The notes below the pieces were generated by a model. It saw nothing but the letters and a program-made list of their open reading frames with translations. It did no database searches and was not told where the DNA came from. DNA of 64,000 nucleotides from Diadophis punctatus similis (lineage: Eukaryota > Chordata > Lepidosauria > Squamata > Dipsadidae): positions 6,453,720-6,517,719 of the forward strand of contig JALIGW010000032.1 of the NCBI GenBank assembly GCA_023053685.1, in the 5' to 3' direction. How positions within the stretch are numbered: position 1 is the first letter of the stretch; each line of letters begins with the position of its first letter. Positions 12,101 through 22,783 of this stretch are shown here, piece after piece. The translations under genes were made by a program, and so were the position numbers.

Positions 12101-14421
12101 TAGAGAGGAGACAATCCTCAGTGAAGGACATGGTGCAACAAATTTTTGTACTGGTTGGTTTCCAAAGTCCCTTCCCATCCTTATATTTGATGATTCTCTC
12201 GTCTGGATAGTTTCTTTTTTCATTTTAACCACATTCCTTAGAACACATAAAATACCCGTACTATTTTCCAGTAGCAGCTCCCCATCAAGGTGAAGATCTG
12301 GGCGAGGACCCGCTTAGAACATAGCCCGGACACAGCCGCTTGGAGGAAGGTAAGGGCATCATGGGGGTTGTCAGCTTCCAGCTCCTGAACACCTGGAATA
12401 GGCAAACAGGCATCAGAAAGTCTAACTGGGTTCAATTCAATGTGCGGCTGCAGACTGAGATCTCTGTGCCACTTATCTAAAGTGGCCTCTCGAAATTACA
12501 ACAGCACTGAAAAAAGTGATTTATGACCATTTTTGACACATGACCATGGCAGCATCCCCATGGTCAAAATTCAGACACTTGGCAACCGACTCATATTTAT
12601 GACTGTTGCAGTGTCCTGGGGTCACATGATCCCTTTTTGCGACCTTCTGACAGGCAAAGTCAATGGAAGCCTGATTCACTTAACAACCACATTACTAACT
12701 TAACTGCAGTGACTCACTTGACAATTGTGACAAGCAAGGGCATAAAATGAGGCAAAGGTCATTTAACAAATGTTTCGCTTAGCAACAGAAATTTTGGACT
12801 CAATTGTGGACGTAAATGGAGGACTATCTGTCTCTGAAATCTACGGAAGTGTTACTGGCAAAAGGAACAGAAGGGCAAAGGTGAAGGTTCAAAGGGTCAT
12901 AAAGCCTGCAGAGAACCTCACATTCACCTTGCAAGAAGGCAGCTGAGGTCCACAGAATCTCTCTCAGGTCTCTGATGGTTTGCACCACCAGTGGGTCAGA
13001 CTCTCCCATTTCATGGGGGTGCCACATCTGCAGCAGGGAAAGGAGCTCACTGTCACAACCAACACAAGGAGAGTCCGGGATCTGAAAAGAAAAGAACAAA
13101 GAATTCCCAAAGTGCCAGAATACAGAAAGACTAACCAACCACTCCACTCCAAACTGTGAAGATGGTCAGAGAGAGAGAGAGCAACGCATATCACAAATTA
13201 TAATCAAGTCACTGAACATAACAAGTGGAACTAGGGAAGCATGGAACAAGGCTGCATCACCCGGCCTAAAGAGAGAGGGGGGGGGGGTACCATTACCTAA
13301 GGCTGCTAGGGAAAAGACAGTCTGCTTTTACCAGAGGTTTGAGCTGACTATCTGTAAAGGGATTTCATATCAGGCCAAGACCTTTAAAGGCCGCAGACCA
13401 ATAATAATATTTTATTAAAATGCCCGTCCCTAGCACAGAGGAGGCTATTTGGACTCAGCCTACGGGGCACCTTTTAATGCTGGACTCCAAGGCTGGCTAG
13501 GCGGTTTTCCTCAGGAATTAATTCGCCAGGTCCTGATTAGCTGCTACTCCAGTGTAAAGCTCCCCCACTATCCAGGCTTCCCTTAGGTGGGAAGAGGCAA
13601 CGCAAGCCAAGGGTCGCAGCCCCACCGCCTCCTCCTCCTTCTCCTCACCTGAGCACCGCTGAGGAGCCGCAGGAGCTCCCGGGCTCTCTCCAGCTGGTGG
13701 TCGGCCAGCCAGGAGGCCGCCTGCAGAGCAGCCAGGTGGTGCAAGGGGGCCCGGAGCTCCTCGGGCGACGCCTGCTGGAGGACCCTCGGCCAGAGATCCC
13801 CGGAGTCAAGACCCTCCTCGGCCGCCGCACAAGCCTCCAGCACTGGCGGGGGGAGCGAGGGTTAGGGTTGGCCGGCTCTCCCTTCCAGGCCAGGACGCGC
13901 CCCCCCCCCGAGGGTCCCACACCCGCCCCTCCCGCTCCTTACCGCGCCGGAGCCCCCGCTCGATCCAGGCCGAGGCGCAGCCGCCGGGCGGCCGCATCTC
14001 GGCGGGCAGGGCGTTGCAGAGGACGGCCAGCTCCAAGGAAAGGCTCGGCAGGGCGGCGGGGAGCCCTGCGGGGAAGCCAGGGGGGAGCCATGAGGGGGAG
14101 GGTCCCGGGGGGGAAAACCCCTCCCCCCTCAGGCGGCCCTCCCGTCAGCCTTCTCGGCCAGGCCCCGCCGTTCCCCTCCCCCTCCCGGTACCTTGAATTT
14201 TCCTCAGCAGCTCCGCAAACGGAGCGGGGGCCGGGCCGGGAAGGCGCGCCGCCTGCAAGAGAAGCACCAGAGCGGGCCTTAGTCCCGCCGGGTCGCGCGC
14301 ACGTCACTCCACCCCGCCGTCCTCCCTGCCTGTCTCGGCCGCGCACCCTCCGCCAGCGCCGGGCCAGCCGGTCGTTCTCCGCCCGCCACAAGGCCAAGCA
14401 GCCGTCGCCGTCGCCCGCCAT
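119..14421 (-). CDS. FANCG: Fanconi anaemia group G protein (FANCG/XRCC9), 14 coding exons
   Basis: FANCG is a helical-repeat (TPR) subunit of the nuclear Fanconi anaemia core complex, which monoubiquitinates FANCD2-FANCI during interstrand crosslink repair. Coding exons, 5' to 3': 14347-14421, 14192-14252, 13943-14065, 13649-13842, 12928-13081, 12262-12392, 11308-11454, 8520-8683, 8256-8322, 6776-7128, 6235-6275, 2503-2670, 1942-2065, 119-221. Phases join throughout and give about 634 residues (human 622). Recognisable family stretches are [14 protein letters not shown] near the start, [15 protein letters not shown] in exon 10 and [14 protein letters not shown] in exon 13. As I remember the human gene, exons 6, 7, 9 and 13 have the same lengths (131, 147, 67, 124 bp). 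Exon 10 is longer than in human because of an acidic insert. Exon 6 has an unusual GTACGG donor. Exon 14 rests on phase, length and a weak SEEN/LPK match, with a pyrimidine-poor acceptor. The ATG at 14421 is the only start in frame with the conserved N-terminus. A variant poly(A) signal (TATAAA) may lie at 75-80. Confidence 0.9.
1369..1733 (+). repeat. Sauria-type tRNA SINE with triplicated 68-bp core
   Basis: It starts with a tRNA-like head (GGCTTGGTGTAGTGGACAAA, a Pol III A-box region) and ends in the squamate SINE tail (TTCACAGGGTTGTTGCTGTG, then GCCTTGAGTTA). The block beginning CCAGGAGAC is present three times, at 1406, 1474 and 1542, exactly 68 bp apart. Confidence 0.75.
2080..2290 (+). 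repeat. LTR-like dispersed repeat copy
   Basis: It shares sequence, inverted, with 62100-62335: blocks around AGGGACCAGCCTAGAATCCC, TTTGCAATAAACCAGTCTGA and GTGGTCCTGGTCTTTC. A poly(A)-signal-like AATAAA in the middle suggests an LTR fragment. It overlaps the upstream edge of FANCG exon 13's intron. The class is uncertain. Confidence 0.4.
3095..4470 (+). mobile_element. CR1/L3 LINE, 5'-truncated, reverse transcriptase remnant
   Basis: Open frames at 3145-3372 and 3369-4271 encode the RT core ([44 protein letters not shown]) and the C-terminal tail ([20 protein letters not shown]). A single-base frame break near 3366 separates them. The 3' end has the GCCGCCCGGAGTCC hairpin motif and an AATA-repeat tail. 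It sits in FANCG intron 11. Confidence 0.85.
5345..5509 (+). repeat. CR1 3'-region fragment
   Basis: It contains blocks typical of reptile and avian CR1 (CATGAAGAGAGACTGAAGGA, TTTGAGAAGACAAGACAGAG). It is cut by the MITE-like sequence that follows at about 5510. Confidence 0.5.
5510..5848 (+). repeat. Tigger-like MITE, divergent
   Basis: It opens CAGGTGGTCCTCATTTAACA and carries the shared internal motifs CGCAGTGTCCCTGTGATT and GTGTGATCACGTAACAT. It resembles the Tigger-like MITE family in this window but is diverged, and its 3' end is not clear. Confidence 0.4.
7630..7998 (+). mobile_element. Tigger-like MITE
   Basis: It begins CAGTAGTCCTTGACTTACAA after a TA (7628-7629) and ends GGATTATCTG before a TA (7999-8000). 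This fits imperfect terminal inverted repeats with a TA target duplication (Tc1/mariner type). It lies in a FANCG intron between exons 9 and 10. Confidence 0.5.
8731..10890 (-). mobile_element. CR1/L3 LINE with internal deletion
   Basis: Reading on the minus strand: an endonuclease fragment at 10577-10855 ([13 protein letters not shown]), RT fragments at 10146-10490, 9828-10079, 9408-9797 ([20 protein letters not shown]) and 8811-9266 ([28 protein letters not shown]), then the 3' hairpin and TTTA-rich tail at 8732-8815. The RT frame runs straight into the 3' end near 8850, so the part after VARGT has been lost. Several frame breaks make it inactive. Confidence 0.85.
10994..11092. repeat. Palindromic short repeat
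   Basis: Inverted arms run from CCTTGAAGATCTGTGGACTT to AGTCCATGCATCTTCAAGG, around a CTGGCTGGGGAATTCTGGGA centre. It is a foldback, MITE-like dispersed repeat of about 100 bp. Confidence 0.6.
11934..12083 (+). mobile_element. Tigger-like MITE, 5' fragment
   Basis: It matches the family from its left end (GTCCTCGATTTGCAACCGTT) through CACTGAAAAAAGTGACTT and GGGTCACGTGATCC, then stops. About 40% of the unit is present. Confidence 0.5.
12480..12831 (+). mobile_element. Tigger-like MITE
   Basis: A near-complete copy between FANCG exons 5 and 6. It has internal ATTACAACAGCACTGAAAAA, the GGGGTCACATGATCCC block, and a right end GTAAATGGAGGACTATCTG. The left terminal repeat is degraded. Confidence 0.55.
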
Positions 14422-14600
14422 TTCACACGCTGGGGCGCACGCTCCAGCTGCGTCGCCCGATTGGCCGGGACGCTTCCGTTGCCGAGGCAACGCCGACAGG
14501 CGGCAACATCGAGTCCCGCGGGGGGAGCAAATGGGCGGGCCGCGCCCGAGGACTCAGCCAATGAGCAGCGGGCGAAGGCCACGTGCGTTTCCTCGCGGAA
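14422..14600 (-). promoter_or_regulatory. FANCG promoter with RFX X-box and CCAAT boxes
   Basis: This is the GC-rich DNA directly upstream of the FANCG ATG, inside a CpG-dense block running from about 13.6 to 14.6 kb. A perfect palindromic X-box, GTTGCC-GA-GGCAAC, sits at 14478-14491, about 60 bp before the start codon. X-boxes are bound by RFX factors. An inverted CCAAT box is at 14459-14464 (ATTGG on +) and a forward one at 14558-14562. There is no TATA box. The motifs are seen; promoter activity is inferred. Confidence 0.6.
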
Positions 14601-14719
14601 GAGGCAAAAAAAGGAGAGCTCGTCTTTGCCTGGTGACGGCATTGGCCCCACCTCTTTTCCTCGAGGTTGCCGGGCAGGTCCTAAAGCCGACCTTTACTAT
14701 TTTTATCTCCCAAGTCAGA

Positions 14720-14822
14720 GATCGCCACACTTGGCAGCTTTAAGGTTTGTGGACTTCAAATCCCAGAATTCCCCAGCCAGCATTCTATTGGATATAATAC
14801 GAGTCTTAAAGTTCCCAAGTGT
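14720..14822. repeat. Palindromic short repeat
   Basis: Left arm ACTTGGCAGCTTTAAGG, then the GTGGACTTCAAATCCCAGAA block, and the complementary right arm near AGTCTTAAAGTTCCCAAGTG. It belongs to the same family as the copy at 10994. Confidence 0.55.
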
Positions 14823-14878
14823 GGAGACTCTTGTAGTAAGTTTATCTTTCAAGAGGTTACCGGAGACTTCCTTTAAAT

Positions 14879-15037
14879 CAGGGGTGAAATTCAAAAATTT
14901 TTCCCCTACCGGTTCTGTGGGGGTGGCAGGGGAAGGATACTGCAAAGTCCCCATTCCCTCCCCACTCCTGGGGCCAGCCAGAGGTGGTGGTTGCCGGTTC
15001 TCCAGAACTTGTCAGAACCTGCTGGATTTCACCCCTG
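14879..15037 (+). mobile_element. Small hAT-like MITE
   Basis: 159 bp bounded by CAGGGGTGAAATTCA and its inverse TGGATTTCACCCCTG. Ends of the CAGGGGT type fit non-autonomous hAT elements. No clean 8-bp target duplication is visible. Confidence 0.5.
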
Positions 15038-16189
15038 CAAGTTAAAATTCTTTTGCACCCCTCAAGGAGCAGCAGCTTTAATTCATCCAGATGTTGAAGC
15101 AAGCAGCAAAATGCTGGTCGGTTGCAAAAACACCTTATTTGAGGGCTGAAAATGCACTTTTGCATCTATCCGACCTTTTCTGTAAGCTAAGAAGAGGGAA
15201 AGCATTTCAAGTGCACACTGTCGCGCGGAGGCAGCTTCCGGAATTTGCAGTCCATTTACTTCCTTGTGCTCATCAGTTCAGTATCGAAATTTTAAATCCC
15301 CTTTTGAGACTTCTAGCATTCTTTTTATGGCAGCCGTCCCAAAGAGATTGTGGGCAAAGCCTCCGGTGAGCTGCCTTGGGCTGGCAAAAGGAAGCAAGAC
15401 ACTGCAGCAGCAACCCCAAAGGGATTGCAGACACCGCCACAGCGCAATGTTCCTACACATCCCTTCCCATGAAGGTTCACATTCAATTCATAATTGTAAT
15501 GAAATAATATTAGTCAATCAATATCCTGCACCTTCCAAAGAGCCACCTGTCTTTTCCATTTTGATTGCAAGTCATACGAGGAGAAATGAGCTACATGAAT
15601 CCGAATGGTTCTTTTCGCCACTAGAGAAAATCTGGAAAGAAGAATGAAGGGAGGAGAGGAGGGACAAGAGGACTTGCAAAGTCTGAGAAAGTGAGAAAGG
15701 GGCAGCTTCTCAGGGCGGTGGGTCATGCCAGGTGGAAGAGATTCTGAGTCTGTGGGGGTGCTGCAGACTGAGGCCACCCACAGCCAAAAGCTTTTCTCCC
15801 TGTGCTGGTTCAAAACGGGTTCAGAGGTCTTTGACCTACCAGACCCAGCTCAGTGGATCTGGCAAGGAGAAACTCAAACCCGTTGGGGATACTCGGCTGC
15901 ATGGAGCACCGTATGTGGAAGACCAACTGAGAAGCCAGAGCAGACCTTCTGCACAGAAACAGAGCACCGGCCCCCACATGAAGGGCAGGGAAGCAAGGAG
16001 TGACACTTGTGGGGCAGAGAGGCCCACACTGACTTGGCACAGGGAAGCCTGTGATGTTTCTTCACTGAACCCCAAATCAGGCAAGGGGGCCTCAGGGTCT
16101 CCTGTGATCCAGCTGGGGCAGAGACAGGTGGCTCCTTCTTAGCTCTCCAAAGCCCAAATGAGCAGGCACCCAAGCTACTACTCCAGTCT

Positions 16190-16736
16190 GAAAATCCGTA
16201 TTTTTATTTCAAAAAGCCAAACCCAGAACCTGGAACCCAGAATCTAGCACCCCAGTGTGATAGCGTCAATGATCTTCAGATAGCTGGCCATTCAGCCTTC
16301 AAGCCTGGCCTTCTGCCTCGGAGCCCCTGAGCCAGGCGGAACAGCAGTGAGGCGCCTTGCCCACCGCCTGGCCCTGCTGGAGCTTCCCTCCCCAGAACAC
16401 TCTTCCATACCATCTGGCCCTGGGAGGAATTGCCCAGGGCTGCCAAGCCGCTCTGCTGCAGAGTCTCCTACAGAATGACAAGAACAGCCCTTCCCCACAA
16501 GATGTCCGTGCACCCCAGGCACCCAGCAAACGAGCACGGCAGGGACTGAAGTTCTCTTTGGTTTCATCCGGAACTTCTTCCCACGCTGGGCCGTTCTGTC
16601 GCAGCTCCCCGCCATTCATGTGCTGCAACCGAGGCTGCCCCCTTTCTGCCCTTGGCAGAGAGCATTTCTGGAGGGCAGACCGGGACCCCTCCTCATCATA
16701 AGGAGGAACCTCGACGGGCTCCTTTGCGCTGCTGCG
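16190..16736 (-). other. PIGO 3' UTR with AATAAA poly(A) signal
   Basis: Downstream of the PIGO TAG (16737-16739) the minus strand has no frame continuing the gene. It reaches a canonical AATAAA at 16203-16208 (TTTATT on +), about 530 bp past the stop. The cleavage site should lie just left of this, near 16185. Confidence 0.6.
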
Positions 16737-19700
16737 CTATCTGGGCTGCGCAAGGATGACCTGCTTGAACCACTTGCTGACGGCACAATCCACCCGCATC
16801 ACCAGGCCCAGGCCCAGGAGGAGGAAGACGCAGCTCACCACAAAGCCCACCGCTTCGAAGAGGAACCTGCCAGGTAAAGAGAAGAAGCACAGCGTGAGCT
16901 CGAGGCCAGCAGGTGAGCAATGCCCAGTGGGCCTGAGCAGCTCTCGCCATCAGGTGAGAGGCTCAGGTGAAGCTCTCTCCGGGGGAAGCTCAGCTCTCGG
17001 TCACCAAAGAGGACAGAACCTGCGGAAGGACCTCTGCGGTGGGGGAGGGGCAAGCAAGTTTGTGCTTGACAGGTGGGCCTCATCAGCAATGGACGAAGCA
17101 CACACACACACACACACGGTGTATCCCCGGAAGTTTGCAAAGTCCACAGGTTTGCACTCGTTTAATCCATGCTGACTCTACACAAGAATCTGAACCGAGG
17201 GTGGAGGTTCGTTCTCTGAGCTTGTGGGTTGGTTTCCCAACATTGCGTTACCGGGCTGGGTAACTTCTTGAGCGGGTGACACCTTCAGCGGAGTTGAGGG
17301 GATGCCAGTGTCGTTGTTCTTCTGCTCATAAGGGCTTCGTGTGGCCAGGAAGCATCCCTAAACGCTGCTCAAGTTGTTACCTAGCCTGGTAATGAAACCA
17401 ACCCACAAACTCAGAGAACGAACCTCCACCCTCCTCTTCCTCCTCCTCCTCCTCCACCCGAGCTACAGATATTTGCCACCATCGCGAAGAATCTGGACTA
17501 CTGACGGTCAAGACAAACTGGCGGCAGATAAGACTCAAAGGAGCTCAAGGAGGGCAGGACTTAGATCTCTTGTAAGCGCGAAGGGATGCCGAACTGATGA
17601 TGTGCTTGACCCCTCCCTCCCTCGGGCTCAGCCTGGTCCTTTCCTACATCCTGAGCCATACCCGCCGGTGTCCCAGGAGACCAGGCAACCTAAGTGGGGC
17701 ATCCCGGAACTGAAAGATGAACCTCCATGTTCTTCATCAGCCCCCCCCCCTTTTTCTTCTGCCTTTAGCTGTCTAAAGCTAATGAAGTTGAGCGTGCGCT
17801 AAAAGGAGGAAACTGGCAAAGCAGAATCCTGATTTCTGCTCAGCCCCACTGCAACTCGCCCTCCCGCCTGCAGTCCAGGCTGAGGAGCCCTGCCCTGACT
17901 CTTCCTGTGTGGGTTTTGGGACTGGGAGGGGGGGGGTGTTAGAGAAAGAGCTTCTTGCCATGTGGCACCGACCTAGTGGGGGCACTTACTTTGGGGCAAA
18001 GACCTTCCACACCATCAGATGTCTCCTGAGAACCATGGCTGCCAGAACAGAAGCCAGAAGCTGTCGGGAGAGGAGAAGAGAGGGATGCGGCTCAGTCCAG
18101 CCAGAAGAGGAGAGAGGCGCCCCGAGCCAGCAACCTCACAAACAAATCATACAGAGAGCCCACATCTCTCCTCACCCACCCCCTGCCCACCCACCCCCAG
18201 CAGCTCTTATCAGCAGGGCCAGCCGCCCTGGCCTCAAGCAAGGGACAACTGGAGCCTGTTCAGGAGAGAAGGGCCCCCTGGGAGGCAGAGAGGGGAGATG
18301 ACCAAGGAAGGGCAGCCCCTGCCCAGAGAGGGGCTTCAGCTGACCTCAGGACACACCGGCTGGACAATTTAATTTAATTTAATTTAAAGTTCTTATAGGC
18401 CGCCCAATCCCGTAGGACTCAGGGCGGCGTACAATAGAAATAAGAATACAATAAAAAGCATGATAATATAAAACACAATGGGATACCTCTCGCCCATTAT
18501 TTATTTATTTATTTATTTGGAAGTTCTTCTATGCCACCCTACTCCCTAAGGACTCAGGACTCATTACACCTACTGGGCACCCAGGAGGGGAAGGCAGGGC
18601 CCGTTACAAGTCCCATCCATTGTGGACTGTCACCTGGTGGGGCCACGAAAAAGGCTCTTCTCAGTGGTGCCCCTTTCTTTGTGGAATATCATCCCACCCC
18701 CAGGTACAATTGGCCCCCACCCTGCTGCTTTTTGAAAGGGTCCTAAAAATGTGGCTCTGTGGGCGGGGGACCCCAAATGGAGATGGAGCCGACCACAGGG
18801 CTGATGTGTGTTGTTGCTGCCATGTATGAATTTTTATTATAGATAGTCCTTGACTTACAACAGTTCGTTTAGCGACCATTCAAAGTTACAACGGCATTGA
18901 AAGAAGTGACTTACGACCATTTTTCACATGGCTGTTACAACATCGCCGTGGTCACGTGATCAAATTTCAGACACTGGGCAACTGACTCATATTTATGACG
19001 GTCACAGTGTCCCAAGGTCACATGATCCCCTTATGCGACCTTCTGACAAGCAAAGTCAATGAGGAAGCCGGATTCACTTAACAACCGTGTTACTAACTTA
19101 ACAACTGCAGTGATTCAATTAACAAATGTGGCAAGAAAGGTCGTAAAATGGGGCAAGATTCATTTAACAACTGTCTCGCTTAGCAACAGAAATTTGGGGC
19201 TCAATTGTGGTCATAAGTCGAGGATTCCCTGTCTATGGTGGCTTTTTAAAACCTTGTAAGCTGCTCAGAGTCACCTATGTGTAAGCTGGGCAGCTGTATA
19301 AATTGCTTAATAAATCAATAATAAATGCTCCCAATCTCCACCGGGTCACAGAACGGACCACTGGGGGAGCCACCGGTTGCAGATGGACCAGGTGAGACTC
19401 CCCAGGGCCACCCGGCCAAGGCCTTCTCTCCCGCACACATACCTGAAGCCCCAAAATAAGCAGGTACCGGAGGCCCAGCTGCAGCAGCGCTGCTGAAAAC
19501 TGCTCTGGCGCCTCCCGGAGCCTCATCTCCATCATCTGCTCCTCCGCCCTGTCCTGGAGCCGCGTCTTGGGCCTCCTGGCCCCGGAGGTGCTGGCCTCAC
19601 AGACAAAGGGCCACAGCAGAAGCAATGGGCAGCCAGCTACCTCGGCAGAAAAGGGATCCCAAGAGACGAGACAAGAGACCAAAAGGCGGATCACACGGGT

Positions 19701-22700
19701 GTGTAAAAGAGGGAGGTGTGGGGAGGCAGGCAGCACTCCCCCCACTCCTCCATTGTGGGTCCAAAGAGCTCGGAGGGACCAGATGTAGAGACCCCCCCTC
19801 ACGCTCTCTCCTGAAGGAGGGAGGGAGGGCCAAAGGGCAACTCTGACTTGCCAGGGATGCCAGGCCCTTTGCAAATGCCCCAGAGGGAGCAGACTCTCTG
19901 CCAGGAGGCTCTTCTTTGACTCCCGCCGTCTGTCGCAGCTGCCATTCACTCAGGACCCTCCCCCCACCTGCGGGCACGCAACTAACCTGCCAGGAGGATC
20001 TGAGAGGCGAAGGTGTTGGCACCAACGAGGAGCGCGGGCAGAAGGTTGGTGGTGTGCCCCTGCTGAAAGCCCACGAAGGCCGCGTTCCAGTGGATGGCAG
20101 GGAAGACGGGCTGATGGCCGGTGGTGTAGAAAAACTGGGCGGCGGCAAGAGCCCAAGCGACCAGGGCTTCCCACGGCACCTCAAAAGGATCTGAGGAGAC
20201 AGTGGAGTCTAGAGCCAGAGCCCAAGAATCCCCACCCCAAAGCTCTCCTTGCAAAGTAACCCAGCCCAAAGCCCCCCACCCCTCGAGATCTCAGCAGGGG
20301 AATCGGGAGATTCACACTCACAGGAGGGGCACGTAAGCGCCTCCAACTGCCCCTCACAGCACAGAAGCCGTGGCCAAACCTTTGTGCGCTGTAGATCTGG
20401 CTTCCCCGAGGGCCACAAGGCTCAAACGCCCTGCGGAGACCCTCCCTGGTGGGCTGGATTTCTAGCCGCTTTTCAAAGAGCCCCCTCGGCTTGCTAGGAG
20501 CTTGTGGGGGGGGGAGGATTACTTGGCCTCTGGCCTCCCTCTCTCCTGGGTTTCCCTTAAAAACTCTCCAGGCTGCACCAAGCAGGGAGACTCTGCTAAC
20601 GACAGGCCATGTCCACCATCACCCTCCCCTGCCTGGTTGCCAGGCATTCCGCAGGCACAATTCAAGATGCCAGTTTAGCCTTTGAGATCCAGCTTATGAC
20701 CCACATTATGACACCTGAAGCCCCGTTTAACTCTTTATGGACCTGCCCAGAGGATAAAGCTGGACTTGCTTCCCCAGCCCTGCCAGTCTGATGGGCAGGC
20801 AGCCACCTTTTCCTCCGAGATGCCAACGCCGAGAACCCCCAGCCCTGTTGCCCTCCTTTCCCAGGGGCTTCCCTTCACAGCTGAGACTCCCGGCTCCAGC
20901 TACCCTGCGCTGAGTTTAGCTAGCTGCGTTCTAAGAAGATGCTTTGGGCTTCTTGCAGATTCCTTCCAGGACTCACCCGAGTGTGCGGAGGAGGAGGAGG
21001 AGGAGGAGGAGGAGGAGGAGGAGGAGAGGGCCCTGGCGCAGGCGTGCATCCAGAGCAGGGCGAAGGCCTCCACGAACAGCAGGAGGAAGGCCAGGCTGAG
21101 CCGCTCCGTGTGCAGAGTCATCAGCAGGAAGGCCAGCAGGACCAGGGAGATGAGCAAGGCGGCCGAATAGACGCTGCCCAGCCCATAGGCTGCCACCGTG
21201 GCCCTGCAGCCGCCCGGCCCTTCTTCCAGCCGGCTCTTCAGGGACTCCTGCATCCGGCGGTACAGCTGGGGGATCAAGGCCTCGGAGCTGGAGGACACAA
21301 GGGGGGCCTCCTGGCTGCCCTCCAGAAAGACGGTCATGGGTTTCCACACAACCAGGAGGAGGCCGGCCATCACCAAGAGGTAGATCCCGCGGGGGAAGGC
21401 CTCCAGAGCCAGCCGGGCCCAGGCGTGGCGCTTGATCAGCGTCTCCTCGGCGCCAGAGGTGATGGCCCAGTAACCGGCCAGGGCCAGGGCCAGGAGCGGG
21501 AACCCCCACCGCACAAAAAGCACCAGGGCGCAGGGGCTGTTCAGGTTGCCGTAATGGCGCAGCCAGTAGCGGGTGCCCCACACCAGACTGGCCAGCGCCC
21601 CCAGGCACAGGCCGTAATAGAGGTTCTTGGTCCTCGGTTCCTGCACGCTGGAGAGGGCGCCCAAGATGGAGGCGGTCTGGCAGGCAGGGGTCTCCTCGCG
21701 GCACTTCCAGAAAAGCCCCGACAGCCGTGCGCACACCACCACCACACCGAGGGCGGCCAGCAGCTGCCAGCAGAGCAGGGAGCCGTCCAGCCTGCCCTTC
21801 CACTGCAGCTTCAGTGCCTCCAGCAGCACCAGGGAGGTGAGCAGGAAGGGCACCACCTGGCCCTCTGCCACGACAAAGCTGTCCGAAAGCATGGCGGCGC
21901 AACGCAGGAACAGGATGCCCAGGGACAGCCCTGGCCCCGCCCAGAGCCTGGGCTTCAGGCTGTACCTGCTGAAAGGGGGGCAAAGGCCAGCCGCATGCAG
22001 GGCTGGGGGGCGCCTGGTCCAGCAGTGCCAGAAGAAGCCCAGCTGGGAAGCCGCTGCCCCCCAGGCGGACAGCAGGAGGAGGTCAGCTCTGCCCCCCCTG
22101 AGGAGGTGAGCCAGCGCCAGCAGGGCCGCCCCCGCCACCCCCCAGAGCAAGGGGTAGAGGAAGAAGTGGCGATAGGAGAAGTCCAGGTGAGTGACCAGCC
22201 GGGAGGCCACGTAGCACAGCAGGCAGGAGGAGGTCAAGAGGGCGCAGCCGGCCACCATGCAGCCGGGATGGAAGCGGGCCCAAGACTCAGCACATACGGC
22301 CCGGGCCTCTCGCAGGTACTGCTGGAAACGTGTCCGGAGCCCCTCCATCTGCGGCAGCAGCGCCAGAGAGGCCTCCTGGGCAGAGAGGCGCTCGTGCTCG
22401 TCCACGGCGGAGCGGAAGAGACGCTGAAGGTGCCGCAGCTTCTCCGCCGGGAGGTCCTGAGCGGCCTCTGCGTAGGAGTTCAGGAAGCGGTCCACCTGCC
22501 CGGGCCAAGAGATCAGCTGCTCAGAGCCCTAGAGAGGCTGTTTCAGCCAGGGGGGGAAGGGGCGCTTCCCTAAGGGCCTCCCAAGGTCAGCATGGCCTCC
22601 CAAGCCTCACCCAAAGCTTTTCAGCCTTGTGGCTGCCAGGCCAGCTGCACCTGCAGTGCACACGGGTTCAGCGACAGCTTCTGTGCTGTGAGGGGCAGCT

Positions 22701-22742
22701 GGAGAAGCGTGAATCCCCTGGTTCCCCTGATGAACTCTCTCC

Positions 22743-22783
<41 letters not shown>

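Larger units (their letters stand above)
14600..16190. other. FANCG-PIGO intergenic gap
   Basis: About 1.6 kb between the FANCG promoter and the PIGO 3' end. It holds a palindromic short repeat (14720-14822) and a small hAT-like MITE (14879-15037). I see no exon in the rest; the open frames at 15.7-16.2 kb show no familiar protein and lack splice context. Confidence 0.6.

Noticed and set aside
13697..14743. 348-codon plus-strand frame over the FANCG 5' exons
   Set aside because: It is antisense to four verified FANCG exons and their CpG island.
20939..22573. 544-codon open frame on the plus strand
   Set aside because: It is antisense to PIGO exon 6, has no splice or promoter context, and its Gln/Gly-rich translation is the shadow of GC-rich coding DNA.
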